From: an uncultured Clostridia bacterium
GTDB taxonomy: Bacteria; Bacillota; Clostridia; TANB77; CAG-508
Direction of reading: 5' to 3'
NCBI GenBank assembly: GCA_934130355.1
Contig: CAKOXV010000002.1
Coordinates: 34,880-98,879 of the forward strand
Length of the DNA: 64,000 bases
Shown: positions 53,410 to 62,029 of the stretch, piece by piece
Position numbering within the stretch: the stretch's first letter is position 1
Layout of the letters: each line of letters opens with the position of its first letter
Translations under genes and position numbers: made by a program
Notes under the pieces: generated by a model
Databases searched by the model: none
The model's input: only the letters and a program-made list of their open reading frames with translations
Told to the model about the DNA's origin: nothing

Positions 53410-53676
53410 ATGAAAGTTAAAGAATTAATACAAAAATTAAAGTTAGAGGATGAAAATGCAGAAGTTATATTAAGTGCAGATGAAGAAGGAAACTATTATA
53501 GCCCACTTGAAGGAACATTAGGATTTGGCAAAGGGTATTATATTCCAAACAATACTTGGAGTGGAGAATTTTTAAATCAAGAATATATAGATGATAAAAA
53601 TGAACTCGAAGGAGAAATATATGAAAATAACAAAGACATAGCACAAAAGTGTATAGTTTTATTTCCTATAAATTAA
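53410..53676 (+). CDS. Small phage protein
   Basis: 88 residues: MKVKELIQKLKLEDENAEVILSADEEGN, ending in a hydrophobic IVLFPIN. This resembles small phage proteins with an N-terminal helix and a beta strand C-terminus. Function unknown. ATG after AAGGGAGT. Confidence 0.6.
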   Translation: MKVKELIQKLKLEDENAEVILSADEEGNYYSPLEGTLGFGKGYYIPNNTWSGEFLNQEYIDDKNELEGEIYENNKDIAQKCIVLFPIN

Positions 53677-53694
53677 AGAGAGGAGTAATACATA

Positions 53695-54048
53695 ATGAAA
53701 GAAAAAACAGCTGATGAAATGAAAATAGAAAATGTTAAAGATAAATTAGACAAAATAAAATTTTATGAGCAATTAAAAAGATTTAATAATAAATATATAC
53801 CAATTTTTATAATGATGTCCATTAATTCTAACAGTAAATATTCAATTATTTTAGATGAAAATAGAGTTGGACAGAAAATAACTCATGATTATACTTTACA
53901 AATTTTTGATAGAACAAAATCAGGATATGAAAAGTATTTATGTAATGACATTGAATTTAACTTAATAAATGAAAATATAAAAACAGATTATCAATTGTAT
54001 AAGTTTATAGATAAAAAAATAGGAGGTGTTTTAAGTGAAAGAAAATAG
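53695..54048 (+). CDS. Phage protein, function unknown
   Basis: 117 residues, charged, with FYEQLKRFNNKYIPIFIMM. ATG after AGAGAGGAG. Its 3' end overlaps the next gene. Not recognised. Confidence 0.5.
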   Translation: MKEKTADEMKIENVKDKLDKIKFYEQLKRFNNKYIPIFIMMSINSNSKYSIILDENRVGQKITHDYTLQIFDRTKSGYEKYLCNDIEFNLINENIKTDYQLYKFIDKKIGGVLSERK

Positions 54049-54484
54049 TATAGAAAAAGATATATTAAATATAGAAAAATATGTGGAGTTAGTAATAGAC
54101 CAAAATTATTGTGATTGTAATGAACTAAATGTAATATGTACCGGTAATTATGGAGATGGAAGTAAAAATGTAGCTTATTCAATGCAACATATTTTATCAG
54201 ATTATAAAAGAGTATTAAAAGAGAATGAAGAATTAAAAAATAAATTATTAGACACTTTGGAGGGACAAAAGGTAATCAAAGAAGAGACACCACAATACAT
54301 TAAAGAAAACTATATTCCAGTTCAAAAAGTAAAAGACAAAATAGAAGAATTATATCAACAAGACAGAAGATGGTCAGAAGAATTGTCAGAACCGGACAGT
54401 AATTTTAAATATATAGATAAAAATTTAAAAAGAATAAAAAATCAAATAGATATATTACAAGAACTACTAGAAAGGAGAAAATAA
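54035..54484 (+). CDS. Phage protein with central coil
   Basis: 149 residues from a GTG after AGGAGGTG. Acidic start, CDCNELNVICTGNYGDG with three Cys, then a helical part (KVKDKIEELYQQDRRW). Not recognised. Confidence 0.5.
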   Translation: MKENSIEKDILNIEKYVELVIDQNYCDCNELNVICTGNYGDGSKNVAYSMQHILSDYKRVLKENEELKNKLLDTLEGQKVIKEETPQYIKENYIPVQKVKDKIEELYQQDRRWSEELSEPDSNFKYIDKNLKRIKNQIDILQELLERRK

Positions 54485-54485
54485 A

Positions 54486-54740
54486 ATGTTAGGATATTAC
54501 ATAAAAAGCACGATAGTGTTTTTAATAATATATTTTGCTTCAAACAGAGCGATAAAAACATTATTACATAATAGAGATGAAATAGATTATAAAAAATATA
54601 TAAAAAAAGGCAATAAGGGAATGTGGTATACATTTTGCTTTATACCTTTTTTAAGAGTGATAGTACTGTTAGTAATGTTTTGGTTAACAATGGCATCAAA
54701 AGAGAGTCTAGATAAGTTTTTCGAAAAAAAGGAGGATTAA
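54486..54740 (+). CDS. Small membrane protein
   Basis: 84 residues with two membrane helices (STIVFLIIYFAS, GMWYTFCFIPFLRVIVLLVMFWL). ATG after AAAGGAG at the end of the gene before it. Function unknown. Confidence 0.55.
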   Translation: MLGYYIKSTIVFLIIYFASNRAIKTLLHNRDEIDYKKYIKKGNKGMWYTFCFIPFLRVIVLLVMFWLTMASKESLDKFFEKKED

Positions 54741-54743
54741 TCT

Positions 54744-55139
54744 ATGACAAAAGAACAAGCACAACAAGTGCTAGATGAAATGCAAAGAGTAAGGCCAGAA
54801 ATGCTTGATAATGAGGCTAAAAGATTATTTGAAGCAATAATGAAAATAGCATACGAGAGAGATGAACTAAAAAAAGAATTAAAGCAAAAAGACAAGCAGA
54901 TAGAAAGATATCAAAACATGTTAGCAACAAATGATATGCTACATATAAAAGAAAGTCAAGAAAAAGACAAAATAATTGATTTAATGGCAGAACATATAGC
55001 AACAAGTGATAGTGACTTATGCGAGTATTTAGATATGACAACGAAATGTAAATATTATGCAGGAGCAAATGGAAAGATTTGTGATGATTGTATAAAACAA
55101 TATTTTGAAAATAAAGCAAAAGAATTATTAAACAAATAA
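54744..55139 (+). CDS. Coiled-coil/Cys-rich phage protein
   Basis: 131 residues. A helical start (KEQAQQVLDEMQRVRPEM, ERDELKKELKQKDKQIERYQ) leads to a C-terminal box with CEYLDMTTKCKYYAGANGKICDDC, a possible metal site. Function unknown. ATG after AAAGGAGG. Confidence 0.55.
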   Translation: MTKEQAQQVLDEMQRVRPEMLDNEAKRLFEAIMKIAYERDELKKELKQKDKQIERYQNMLATNDMLHIKESQEKDKIIDLMAEHIATSDSDLCEYLDMTTKCKYYAGANGKICDDCIKQYFENKAKELLNK

Positions 55140-55166
55140 AAGAGCATACTACATAAGAGGTGTAGT

Positions 55167-55382
55167 ATGAAAGAAAAAGAGATAATACAGCTATGGAAAC
55201 AAGGACTAAGCAAAAATAAATTAGCAGAAATATACAGAAGAGAATATAATCAGCAAATAAAGATAATAAGAAGTACAGTAAGACATAGACACAGTGGAAG
55301 ATACATAAGTAATTATGAATCATTAGCTTATGTTGAAAGAGTAATATATAGATATTTAAAAGAAAGAAGGAGTCAGAAATGA
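55167..55382 (+). CDS. Small HTH-type phage protein
   Basis: 71 residues: IIQLWKQGLSKNKLAEIYRREYNQQ looks like a resolvase-type HTH; the tail is Arg-rich. Likely DNA-binding. Overlaps the next start. Confidence 0.6.
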   Translation: MKEKEIIQLWKQGLSKNKLAEIYRREYNQQIKIIRSTVRHRHSGRYISNYESLAYVERVIYRYLKERRSQK

Positions 55383-55918
55383 AAAAAATATTGATAGGTT
55401 TAGGAATTTTTTTAGGAATAATTTTAATGATAGCAGGAATGTTTATAGAGAAAAACAATACTGCAATAAATTTAGAGGAACAAATAAAAGAAAGCAAATC
55501 TAGTATAAATATTCAAGAAAAAAGAAGAGAAGACTTAATTTATAATTTAGTAGATACAGTAGAAAATTATAATAAATATGAACAAGAAACAATGTCAAAA
55601 ATAATTGAAGCAAGGACAAAAGCAAATAATGGACAAGTAAAAGAAGCAGAAATGTTAATAAGTGCAGTTTCAGAGCAGTATCCGGAATTAAAAAGTAATG
55701 AAAACTATAAAACATTAATGACAGAATTAGCAGTAACAGAAAATTTAATTGCAGAGCATAGAAACAATTATAATATTCAAATTAAACAATACAATAAACA
55801 TACTAAAACATTTCCTAATAACATAATTTTAAATATTATGGGATATGAAAGACTAGATAATACATATTTAGAATACGAAGCTTCAGAAGACGCACCAAAA
55901 AATTTATTTAAAGACTAG
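55379..55918 (+). CDS. LemA family protein in prophage
   Basis: 179 residues. N-terminal helix (ILIGLGIFLGIILMIAGMFI), then the LemA-like sequence LIYNLVDTVENYNKYEQETM, AEHRNNYNIQIKQYNKHTKTFP and NIILNIMGYE. LemA proteins are membrane-bound coiled-coil proteins of unclear role. The next gene encodes a large membrane protein, so the two may act together. An unusual gene for a phage early region. Confidence 0.85.
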   Translation: MKKILIGLGIFLGIILMIAGMFIEKNNTAINLEEQIKESKSSINIQEKRREDLIYNLVDTVENYNKYEQETMSKIIEARTKANNGQVKEAEMLISAVSEQYPELKSNENYKTLMTELAVTENLIAEHRNNYNIQIKQYNKHTKTFPNNIILNIMGYERLDNTYLEYEASEDAPKNLFKD

Positions 55919-55929
55919 AGGTGTAAATA

Positions 55930-56679
55930 ATGAACTTTGGAAATTTTACAATTACGCTTAGAGAAATATTGATTGCGATAGCAATAACATTAATTTTAAT
56001 TGGGTTAGGCTTTTTAATATCTGGGATAATAAAAAACAACATAAATGAATCAAACGAAAAATACTATAAAGCATTAAAAATAAATAATAATGAAGAAATG
56101 TTCAAATATGCAATAAAAACCAATGTGGGATATACATTGTCACAAGGAAAAGTAAAAGCAGTTAATGGCATTTCTATTGAAGACATTGATGGAAAATATT
56201 TTGAAATAAGGAAAGTAAAAGAAAAATATACGAAACATACAAGGCAAGTTGCGCATACAAGAAGAGTTGGAAATACAACACAAACATATTATACAACAGA
56301 GGTGTATTGGACCTGGGATTATGTAAGTGAAGAAAAATTTCACACTGAAAAATTTAATTTCTTAGGTGTAGAATTTGATTATGGAACTATAAAGTTTCAC
56401 AATGAAAATTATAAAGAAACAAAAAGTGATGAAATTAACATTAGATATAAATACTATGTAATACCATTCGAGTTTGAAGGAACTTTATTTACATATATAA
56501 ACAACAATACTATAAACCAAAATGATTTTTCAATAAACAATACAATTGAAAATATAATAAAATCTAAAGAAAACTCAACCAAAGGATTTAACATTGGCTT
56601 TTGGATAATATGGATTATAACTATTGGATGTATAGATTTTGGATATGTGTATTTAGATAATAATTATTTAGAAGACTAG
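55930..56679 (+). CDS. Phage membrane protein, TMEM43-like layout
   Basis: 249 residues. A N-terminal helix (IAIAITLILIGLGFLISGII), a beta-rich domain with many Tyr/Thr (KHTRQVAHTRRVGNTTQTYY), and a C-terminal helix (GFWIIWIITIGCIDFGYVY). Partner candidate for the adjacent LemA-like protein. Function unknown. Confidence 0.6.
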   Translation: MNFGNFTITLREILIAIAITLILIGLGFLISGIIKNNINESNEKYYKALKINNNEEMFKYAIKTNVGYTLSQGKVKAVNGISIEDIDGKYFEIRKVKEKYTKHTRQVAHTRRVGNTTQTYYTTEVYWTWDYVSEEKFHTEKFNFLGVEFDYGTIKFHNENYKETKSDEINIRYKYYVIPFEFEGTLFTYINNNTINQNDFSINNTIENIIKSKENSTKGFNIGFWIIWIITIGCIDFGYVYLDNNYLED

Positions 56680-56695
56680 AAATGGAGTGATACAA

Positions 56696-56912
56696 ATGAA
56701 AATACCAAAAATAATAAGCAAGAAAGAAAATACAAGACGGAGAAATTATAATACATAAGTATAAATTTATAAAGAAATGTAATGATAATTTATTTTTATA
56801 TGAAGAAGTAAAACAGAAATATAAAAGATGTTTTACAAAATTTGATTTAGGGTTAGTAAAAGAGAGAATTAAGCCAGGGGTAAAATTAAATAAAACAAAA
56901 ATAAAAATTTGA
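56696..56912 (+). CDS. Small phage protein recoverable only by a +1 shift at CGG
   Basis: ATG at 56696 after TGGAGTGA reads MKIPKIISKKENTR and meets CGGA at 56738-56741; the unshifted frame stops at once. Skipping the C gives TR-G-EIIIHKYKFIKKCNDN and a stop at 56912, 71 residues. It fills the gap before the next gene exactly. Function unknown. The merged reading is less certain than for longer genes because there is no family to compare. Confidence 0.6.
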
Positions 56913-56929
56913 AGGATTAGGAGGAACGA

Positions 56930-57406
56930 ATGAATAAAGAAGAGTTAATTAATCTGTTAAGAAATTATAAAGAAAATAGTGCAAAATTAAATATTAAACT
57001 TAAAGAATTAAAAACGGCAAGAATAAATTTAAAGTGCGATGATTTTGAAACAAGTACAACATCAAACATTGGAATCAATCAAGATATACATAGTAAGAAC
57101 AAAATAAGCAACAAAGTTTTAGACAAAATTGAAAAAAATGATGAAAGAAAAGAAGTAGCAAAACAAAAAATAAGTGATTTAGAAGCAGAAGTAAGAGAAC
57201 TAAGAGAGAAAGTTGAATTAGTTAAAGATAGACTAGATGGATTAAAGTATAAAGAAAGAGAAATATTGATTGCATATTATATAGACGGAAGGACAGCAGA
57301 AGACATTGGAAATAATCTATATTTTAGATTATTCAATCAAACAAGAAGTAATAGACATATACAAAGAATAATAGAAAATGCAACAAATAAAATGTTAAAT
57401 TTATAA
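56930..57406 (+). CDS. ArpU/sigma region-4-like late transcription regulator
   Basis: 158 residues. A coiled-coil N-terminus and a C-terminal sigma-4-like HTH (LKYKEREILIAYYIDGRTAEDIGNNLYF, RSNRHIQRIIENATNKML), typical of phage late regulators placed just before the terminase module. It lies directly upstream of three 11-bp direct repeats and the morphogenesis genes, the natural target. Confidence 0.78.
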   Translation: MNKEELINLLRNYKENSAKLNIKLKELKTARINLKCDDFETSTTSNIGINQDIHSKNKISNKVLDKIEKNDERKEVAKQKISDLEAEVRELREKVELVKDRLDGLKYKEREILIAYYIDGRTAEDIGNNLYFRLFNQTRSNRHIQRIIENATNKMLNL

Positions 57407-57438
57407 ATGTCGTCAAAATGTCGTCAAAATGTCGTATT
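57406..57438. repeat. Three 11-bp direct repeats, likely late-regulator site
   Basis: AATGTCGTCAA occurs in full at 57406 and 57417 and as AATGTCGTATT at 57428, spaced by exactly one helical turn, followed by AT-rich TATATAGTATAATAAG that could hold a -10 element. Location between the late regulator and the packaging genes suggests activator binding. Confidence 0.65.
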
Positions 57439-57509
57439 ATTATATAAAAATATATAGTATAATAAGAATAGTAAAAATGTCACGAAACAAAAAAGTGGCA
57501 CAGGCTCCT

Positions 57510-57552
57510 GAAGAGCAGATATTTTAAATATCTGTTCTTTTTTGTTTTGCAT
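57510..57552 (+). terminator. Hairpin before the HNH/terminase module
   Basis: AGAGCAGATATTT pairs with AAATATCTGTTCTTTTTTG: a rho-independent terminator between the repeats and the HNH gene. It may end early transcription or serve as an antitermination target. Confidence 0.8.
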
Positions 57553-57593
57553 AAAAAGGAAAAAGAAAATTAAAAGCAAGAAAGAAGGCAAAC

Positions 57594-57977
57594 ATGCTAA
57601 AGAGTTGTAGTTATTGTGGAAAGGTACATGATAGCAAGTATGTATGCAAAGAAAAAGCCAAACCCAAAAAAGAAGTGACAGAAGCGGACAAATTTAGATG
57701 GACAAGAGTATGGCAAAAGAAAAGAGAAGATATAAAGAAAAGAGATTTATATTTGTGTCAGATATGTATTAGAGAATTATACAATACAAAAAACAAATAC
57801 AATACAAGCAACTTAAGTGTACATCATAATATACCTATAAATGAAAACTACAATAAAAGACTAGATAATGATAACTTATTGACAGTATGTGATTATCATC
57901 ATGAGTTATGCGAAAATAAAAAAATACCAAGAGAGATTGTACAAAAAATAATAGATGAGCAGGAGGATAGAAAATGA
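57594..57977 (+). CDS. HNH endonuclease
   Basis: 127 residues. Zinc-type Cys (SCSYCGKVHDSKY), then CQICIRELY, LSVHHNIPINEN and LLTVCDYHHELCE, the HNH signature. It precedes the terminase genes, the usual place of phage HNH nucleases that assist packaging. ATG after AGAAGG. Confidence 0.9.
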   Translation: MLKSCSYCGKVHDSKYVCKEKAKPKKEVTEADKFRWTRVWQKKREDIKKRDLYLCQICIRELYNTKNKYNTSNLSVHHNIPINENYNKRLDNDNLLTVCDYHHELCENKKIPREIVQKIIDEQEDRK

Positions 57978-58360
57978 AGTATAGTGATATGACAATAGAA
58001 GAAGCGGAAATTATACAGAAACATATTCAGTGTGAGATAATTCTCGATGGGGATAATAAAGAAATTATATTTAATAATATTATAGAGGAATTTATAAATA
58101 ATTTCAAAGAAGGGTTATTAAATATTTTTGAGAAAGTATGTAAAGTAGTGGAAGCAATAGGAAATACAATTGCAAAAATTATAATAACAATGAATGAATA
58201 TATAATAAAGTTATTTGATAAAAAGATAAGCAAGAAGAGGTTTATGAAGTTACTACAAAGCAAAGGAATGCAAAGAAATGAGATTAATCATATAGTAAAG
58301 AATAATAAAGACAAGTATACAGTGTGGAGATATTTTACAAATAGTCCCCCCTACCATTAA
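57974..58360 (+). CDS. Phage protein, function unknown
   Basis: 128 residues; an acidic N-terminus, a hydrophobic segment (KVVEAIGNTIAKIIITMNEYII) and a basic C-terminus. Overlaps the HNH stop by four bases. Not recognised. Confidence 0.5.
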   Translation: MKYSDMTIEEAEIIQKHIQCEIILDGDNKEIIFNNIIEEFINNFKEGLLNIFEKVCKVVEAIGNTIAKIIITMNEYIIKLFDKKISKKRFMKLLQSKGMQRNEINHIVKNNKDKYTVWRYFTNSPPYH

Positions 58361-58463
58361 AGGCAAAAAATAAAAATAAATTTTTACACCGACTGCATAC
58401 CTTCGCTTAAAAAAAATTCCCACATCAGCACAATTCGATAATGTACGAAAGGAGATGAACAAT

Positions 58464-59039
58464 ATGCCAACACCACCAAAGCCATTTAAAGTATTAACAT
58501 CTGAAAAAAAATCACATAGAACAAAGGCCGAACTCAAGAAAAGACAAGAGGGAGAGCAGTCTTTAAGTACAGATATAGTATTAAAAGAAAGAAAAGAAGT
58601 AAAACAAAATAAAGTGGCACACAAAGAGTTTAAAAGAATAGAAAAATTGTTGAAAAATATAGATAAAAATGATGCAATTTATGAAGCGGTTATAAATAGA
58701 TATTGTTTGCTCCAAGCGGAATGTACAGATTTAGAAGAAAGAAGAGAAGAATTTTACAAATTAGTATTTGAACTAAAAGAAGAAATGAAATTAGTTACTA
58801 ATGATATGGAATGTATTGAAGATGTTGCAGATTACAAATTGGAGTATGCAAAATCTATAGCTAAAATTATGAGTTCTATGAATGCAATAGATAAACAAAT
58901 TCAATCAAAAAGAAAAATGCTATTAGACATTGAAAAAGAAAATGTTATGACTATAGCATCGGCGTTAAGAAGCATACCAAAAAAAGAAGATAAAGAAACA
59001 GACAATCCACTTCTAAAAGTATTAAGAGGTGAAGCATAA
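58464..59039 (+). CDS. Terminase small subunit (P27-like)
   Basis: 191 residues from ATG 58464 (MPTPPKPFKVLTSEKKSHR), nine bases after GGAG; the ATG at 58455 abuts the ribosome site. The N-terminal HRTKAELKKRQEGEQSL and the rest match the P27 family. It recognises DNA for packaging. The stop shares a base with terL. Confidence 0.9.
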   Translation: MPTPPKPFKVLTSEKKSHRTKAELKKRQEGEQSLSTDIVLKERKEVKQNKVAHKEFKRIEKLLKNIDKNDAIYEAVINRYCLLQAECTDLEERREEFYKLVFELKEEMKLVTNDMECIEDVADYKLEYAKSIAKIMSSMNAIDKQIQSKRKMLLDIEKENVMTIASALRSIPKKEDKETDNPLLKVLRGEA

Positions 59040-60718
59040 TGTTGTTAGAAAAAGCAAAAAGATATGCAGAGAATTGTATAGCAGAAAAAGAAATAACTAC
59101 ATTTGAAGTAAAAAAACAATGCGAGTGGTTTTTAGAAGATTTAGAAAAACAAAATAATGACTATTATCCGTATTATTTTGATACAAAACAAATAGGAATA
59201 ATAGAGGGTTTATTAAAACTGCTAAATTTTGCAACAGGACTAGGAATTGTTGGAAAAAGTATTTATGAAGGTTTGGAAAATTTCCAAGCTTTTTTTATTG
59301 CTAATATTTTTGGATGGAGGTATAAAACAGATTCAAGAAAATTTAGATATAGAGAAGTAGATTTGTTTATTCCGAGAAAAAATTCAAAAACATTTTTGGC
59401 AGCATTAATAATTATAATTTTAATGCTGACCGAAGACGAATATTCAGAATTTTATTCTATATGTCTTGATAGAGATTTAGCAGGGGAAGTAAAAAAGGCA
59501 ATATCACAGATATTAAATGCAAGTCCGTTAGTATCAGAATACTTTAATATACCTAAAACATTAAGCGGAAGAATGGAATGTACCTTAACACATTCGTTCT
59601 ACCAACCCAGAACGGCGGAAGCAAACCGTAACAATTCAATTAGACCAAGTGCATTTATAGCTGATGAGTATGGTGCAATGAAAGATAATGCAAATGTGGA
59701 AGCAATGCGTTCAGGTCAATTAAGTGTTAGAAATCCGTTAATGTTTAAGTTGACGACTGCTTATGCAGAAGATAAATCAATAATGCTTGATGAATTAGAA
59801 TATTTAAAAAAGATTTATAAAGGATTAGAGAGTGATGACAGATTATTTGCACTTGTATATTATGCAACAGAAGAGCATTTGTGGGATGACATTGGGTTGC
59901 AAATGGCAAATCCTTTAAGAATCGAAGAGAACTATGAGGAAATAAGAAGAGCAAGAAAAAATGCAGTAGCAAAACCATGCGAAAGAACAGAATTTTTAAC
60001 AAAAAATATGAATTATTTTATGCCTTCAAATTCTGGAGAAGAGTTTATTACAATTGATAAATTAAGATTATGCAAAAATACAAGAGGTATATTTGACTGG
60101 AGAGGAAAAAATGTATATGTTGGACTGGATCTAGCAATGACAAATGATAATACAGCAGCTTCAATGGTAACTATAGAAGATGATATGATATTTGCAAAGT
60201 CATGGGCATTTATACCAGCAGGAAGGATAGAAGAAAAAAACAGAAGGGAAAGAACAGATTATAGAAGATTTATAGAAGAAGGTAGTTGCTTTGCGTGTGG
60301 TGATGAAATAATTTCATATGAGTTCGTTGAGAATTTTGTAATGAATATTGAAAAGGAATACGGAGTTCATATAATTCAGATAGCTTATGATAGATTCAAT
60401 TGTATATCAACTGCAAATAAATTAGAAAGCAAAGGATATGAGACTGTAGAAGTAAAGCAACATTCAACAATATTACATATGCCAACTAAATGGCTACAAG
60501 AGCATATTTTACAGAGAAAATTTAGTTATGATGGCGACAAATTATATGAAATAAATTTTCAAAATGCAAGATGTATTGAAGATACGAATTTAAATAAGTA
60601 TATAAACAAAAAGAAATCAAATGGAAAAGTAGATATGGTAATGAGTACGATAGATGCATTGTATTTATTGCAACAAGAAATATTAAATGAGGACAACTTT
60701 ATATGCCAAAGCTTTTAG
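59039..60718 (+). CDS. Terminase large subunit
   Basis: 559 residues. ATPase: P-loop variant IPRKNSKTFLAALI, Walker B FIADEYGAM. Nuclease domain: GLDLAMTNDNTAAS with catalytic Asp, and DMVMSTIDALYLL-like end. It cuts and translocates phage DNA into the prohead. Overlaps terS by one base. Confidence 0.94.
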   Translation: MLLEKAKRYAENCIAEKEITTFEVKKQCEWFLEDLEKQNNDYYPYYFDTKQIGIIEGLLKLLNFATGLGIVGKSIYEGLENFQAFFIANIFGWRYKTDSRKFRYREVDLFIPRKNSKTFLAALIIIILMLTEDEYSEFYSICLDRDLAGEVKKAISQILNASPLVSEYFNIPKTLSGRMECTLTHSFYQPRTAEANRNNSIRPSAFIADEYGAMKDNANVEAMRSGQLSVRNPLMFKLTTAYAEDKSIMLDELEYLKKIYKGLESDDRLFALVYYATEEHLWDDIGLQMANPLRIEENYEEIRRARKNAVAKPCERTEFLTKNMNYFMPSNSGEEFITIDKLRLCKNTRGIFDWRGKNVYVGLDLAMTNDNTAASMVTIEDDMIFAKSWAFIPAGRIEEKNRRERTDYRRFIEEGSCFACGDEIISYEFVENFVMNIEKEYGVHIIQIAYDRFNCISTANKLESKGYETVEVKQHSTILHMPTKWLQEHILQRKFSYDGDKLYEINFQNARCIEDTNLNKYINKKKSNGKVDMVMSTIDALYLLQQEILNEDNFICQSF

Positions 60719-60730
60719 GAGGTGAGAAAA

Positions 60731-62029
60731 GTGAAAATTAGAAATATCTTTAAAAAGAAAATTAAAAATGAAGCAAATAAGGAAACAATTGTTGATGAAA
60801 ATGCAGTAAGTGATGTTATACTGAAAGCTTTGCTAGAAGGAGAAGAAATAGATAGAGAAAAAGTATTAATGATACCTGCTGTTTCTAGTGCAGTAGGACT
60901 GATTTGTGATTCTTTTGCAATGATACCGTTTAAATTATATAAGAAAACCACAAAAGAAGGTAAAAAACAAACAACAGAAGTGGAAGATGATAGAGTAAAT
61001 ATCATAAATTATGATACTGGTGATACATTAGACGGATTTCAGTTTAAAAAGGCTATTGCAGAGGACTATTTGCTAGGAAAAGGTGGATATGCGTATATCA
61101 ATAAAAGAAAAAATAATTTTGTTGGACTGAATTATGTACAAGAAAATAAAGTTTTGTTTGAAAGAAACACAGATGCAATATTCAAAAATTATAATATATT
61201 GGTTGACGGAAATACATATAGACCTTATGATTTTATAAAAATAGTACGAAATACTAAAAATGGAGCATATGGAACAGGATATACGAAAGAAATAAGCAAA
61301 AGTTTAGAAACAGCCTATAAAAGGATAATATACGACTTAGAATTAATGAGAACTGGAGGAAATAAGAAGGGATTTTTAAAGGCTCAAAGACATTTAGACA
61401 AAGAGGGAATGTCAATATTAAAATCTCAGTGGAATGAGTATTTTGCGGGAAATTCTAGTTGTGTTATTTTGAATGATGGAATGGATTTTCAGGAAGCATC
61501 AAATACATCTGTTGAAAATCAATTAAATGAAAAGAACAAAACATTTAGCGAAGAAGTAAAAGAAATATTTCATATAGGAAAAACAAATGAAGATTTCTTG
61601 AAAAATGCAATTATGCCATTGGCAACAGCTTTTTGCACAGCTTTAAATAGAGACTTTTTACTTGAAAAAGAAAAGAAGTCCTATTATTTTGCACCAGACT
61701 ATACAGAATTAATCAGATGTACTATAAAAGACAGATTTGAAGCATATCAAATAGCAATTACATCAGGATTTAAGACAAGAAATGAAGTTAGGTATTTAGA
61801 AGGTGATGATGCATTAGACGGATTGGATATGATTAACATTGGATTAGGAGATGTGCTATTTGACCCAAAAACAAGACAGATTTATACACCAAACACCAAC
61901 AAGATGGTAAAAATGGATGACATGAATCAAGAAACAAAACAAATAGAAACAATACCGAATGAAGAAAATAACAAAAATGAACAAAAAGCTAATAAAGAAG
62001 CGGAGGGAGGTGAGCAAATTGAAGAATAA
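60731..62029 (+). CDS. Portal protein (HK97-type)
   Basis: 432 residues from GTG 60731, six bases after AGGAGGTGA; the GTG at 60722 lies inside that site. Motifs: VSSAVGLICDSFAMIPFKLY, KGGYAYINKRKNNFVGL, KNGAYGTGYTKEI. The C-terminal tail is charged. It forms the DNA entry ring. The stop overlaps the protease gene. Confidence 0.92.
   Translation: MKIRNIFKKKIKNEANKETIVDENAVSDVILKALLEGEEIDREKVLMIPAVSSAVGLICDSFAMIPFKLYKKTTKEGKKQTTEVEDDRVNIINYDTGDTLDGFQFKKAIAEDYLLGKGGYAYINKRKNNFVGLNYVQENKVLFERNTDAIFKNYNILVDGNTYRPYDFIKIVRNTKNGAYGTGYTKEISKSLETAYKRIIYDLELMRTGGNKKGFLKAQRHLDKEGMSILKSQWNEYFAGNSSCVILNDGMDFQEASNTSVENQLNEKNKTFSEEVKEIFHIGKTNEDFLKNAIMPLATAFCTALNRDFLLEKEKKSYYFAPDYTELIRCTIKDRFEAYQIAITSGFKTRNEVRYLEGDDALDGLDMINIGLGDVLFDPKTRQIYTPNTNKMVKMDDMNQETKQIETIPNEENNKNEQKANKEAEGGEQIEE

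Noticed and set aside
54817..55497. 226-residue minus-strand ORF in the phage early region
   Set aside because: Leu/Ile/Phe/Tyr-rich antisense of well-formed plus-strand genes with ribosome sites; shadow.
24567..56912. Sequencing or assembly errors inserting C before GG
   Set aside because: Errors would also affect out-of-frame CGG in other genes, where none is seen, and would not select in-frame positions in ten of ten cases.
24567..56912. Ordinary pseudogene decay as the cause of the broken frames
   Set aside because: Decay would give mixed indels and stops at varied sequences. Here every frame change is +1 at CGG, and the restored proteins are otherwise intact.
57406..57438. CRISPR-like array
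   Set aside because: Only three 11-bp repeats without spacers; more like a regulator binding site.
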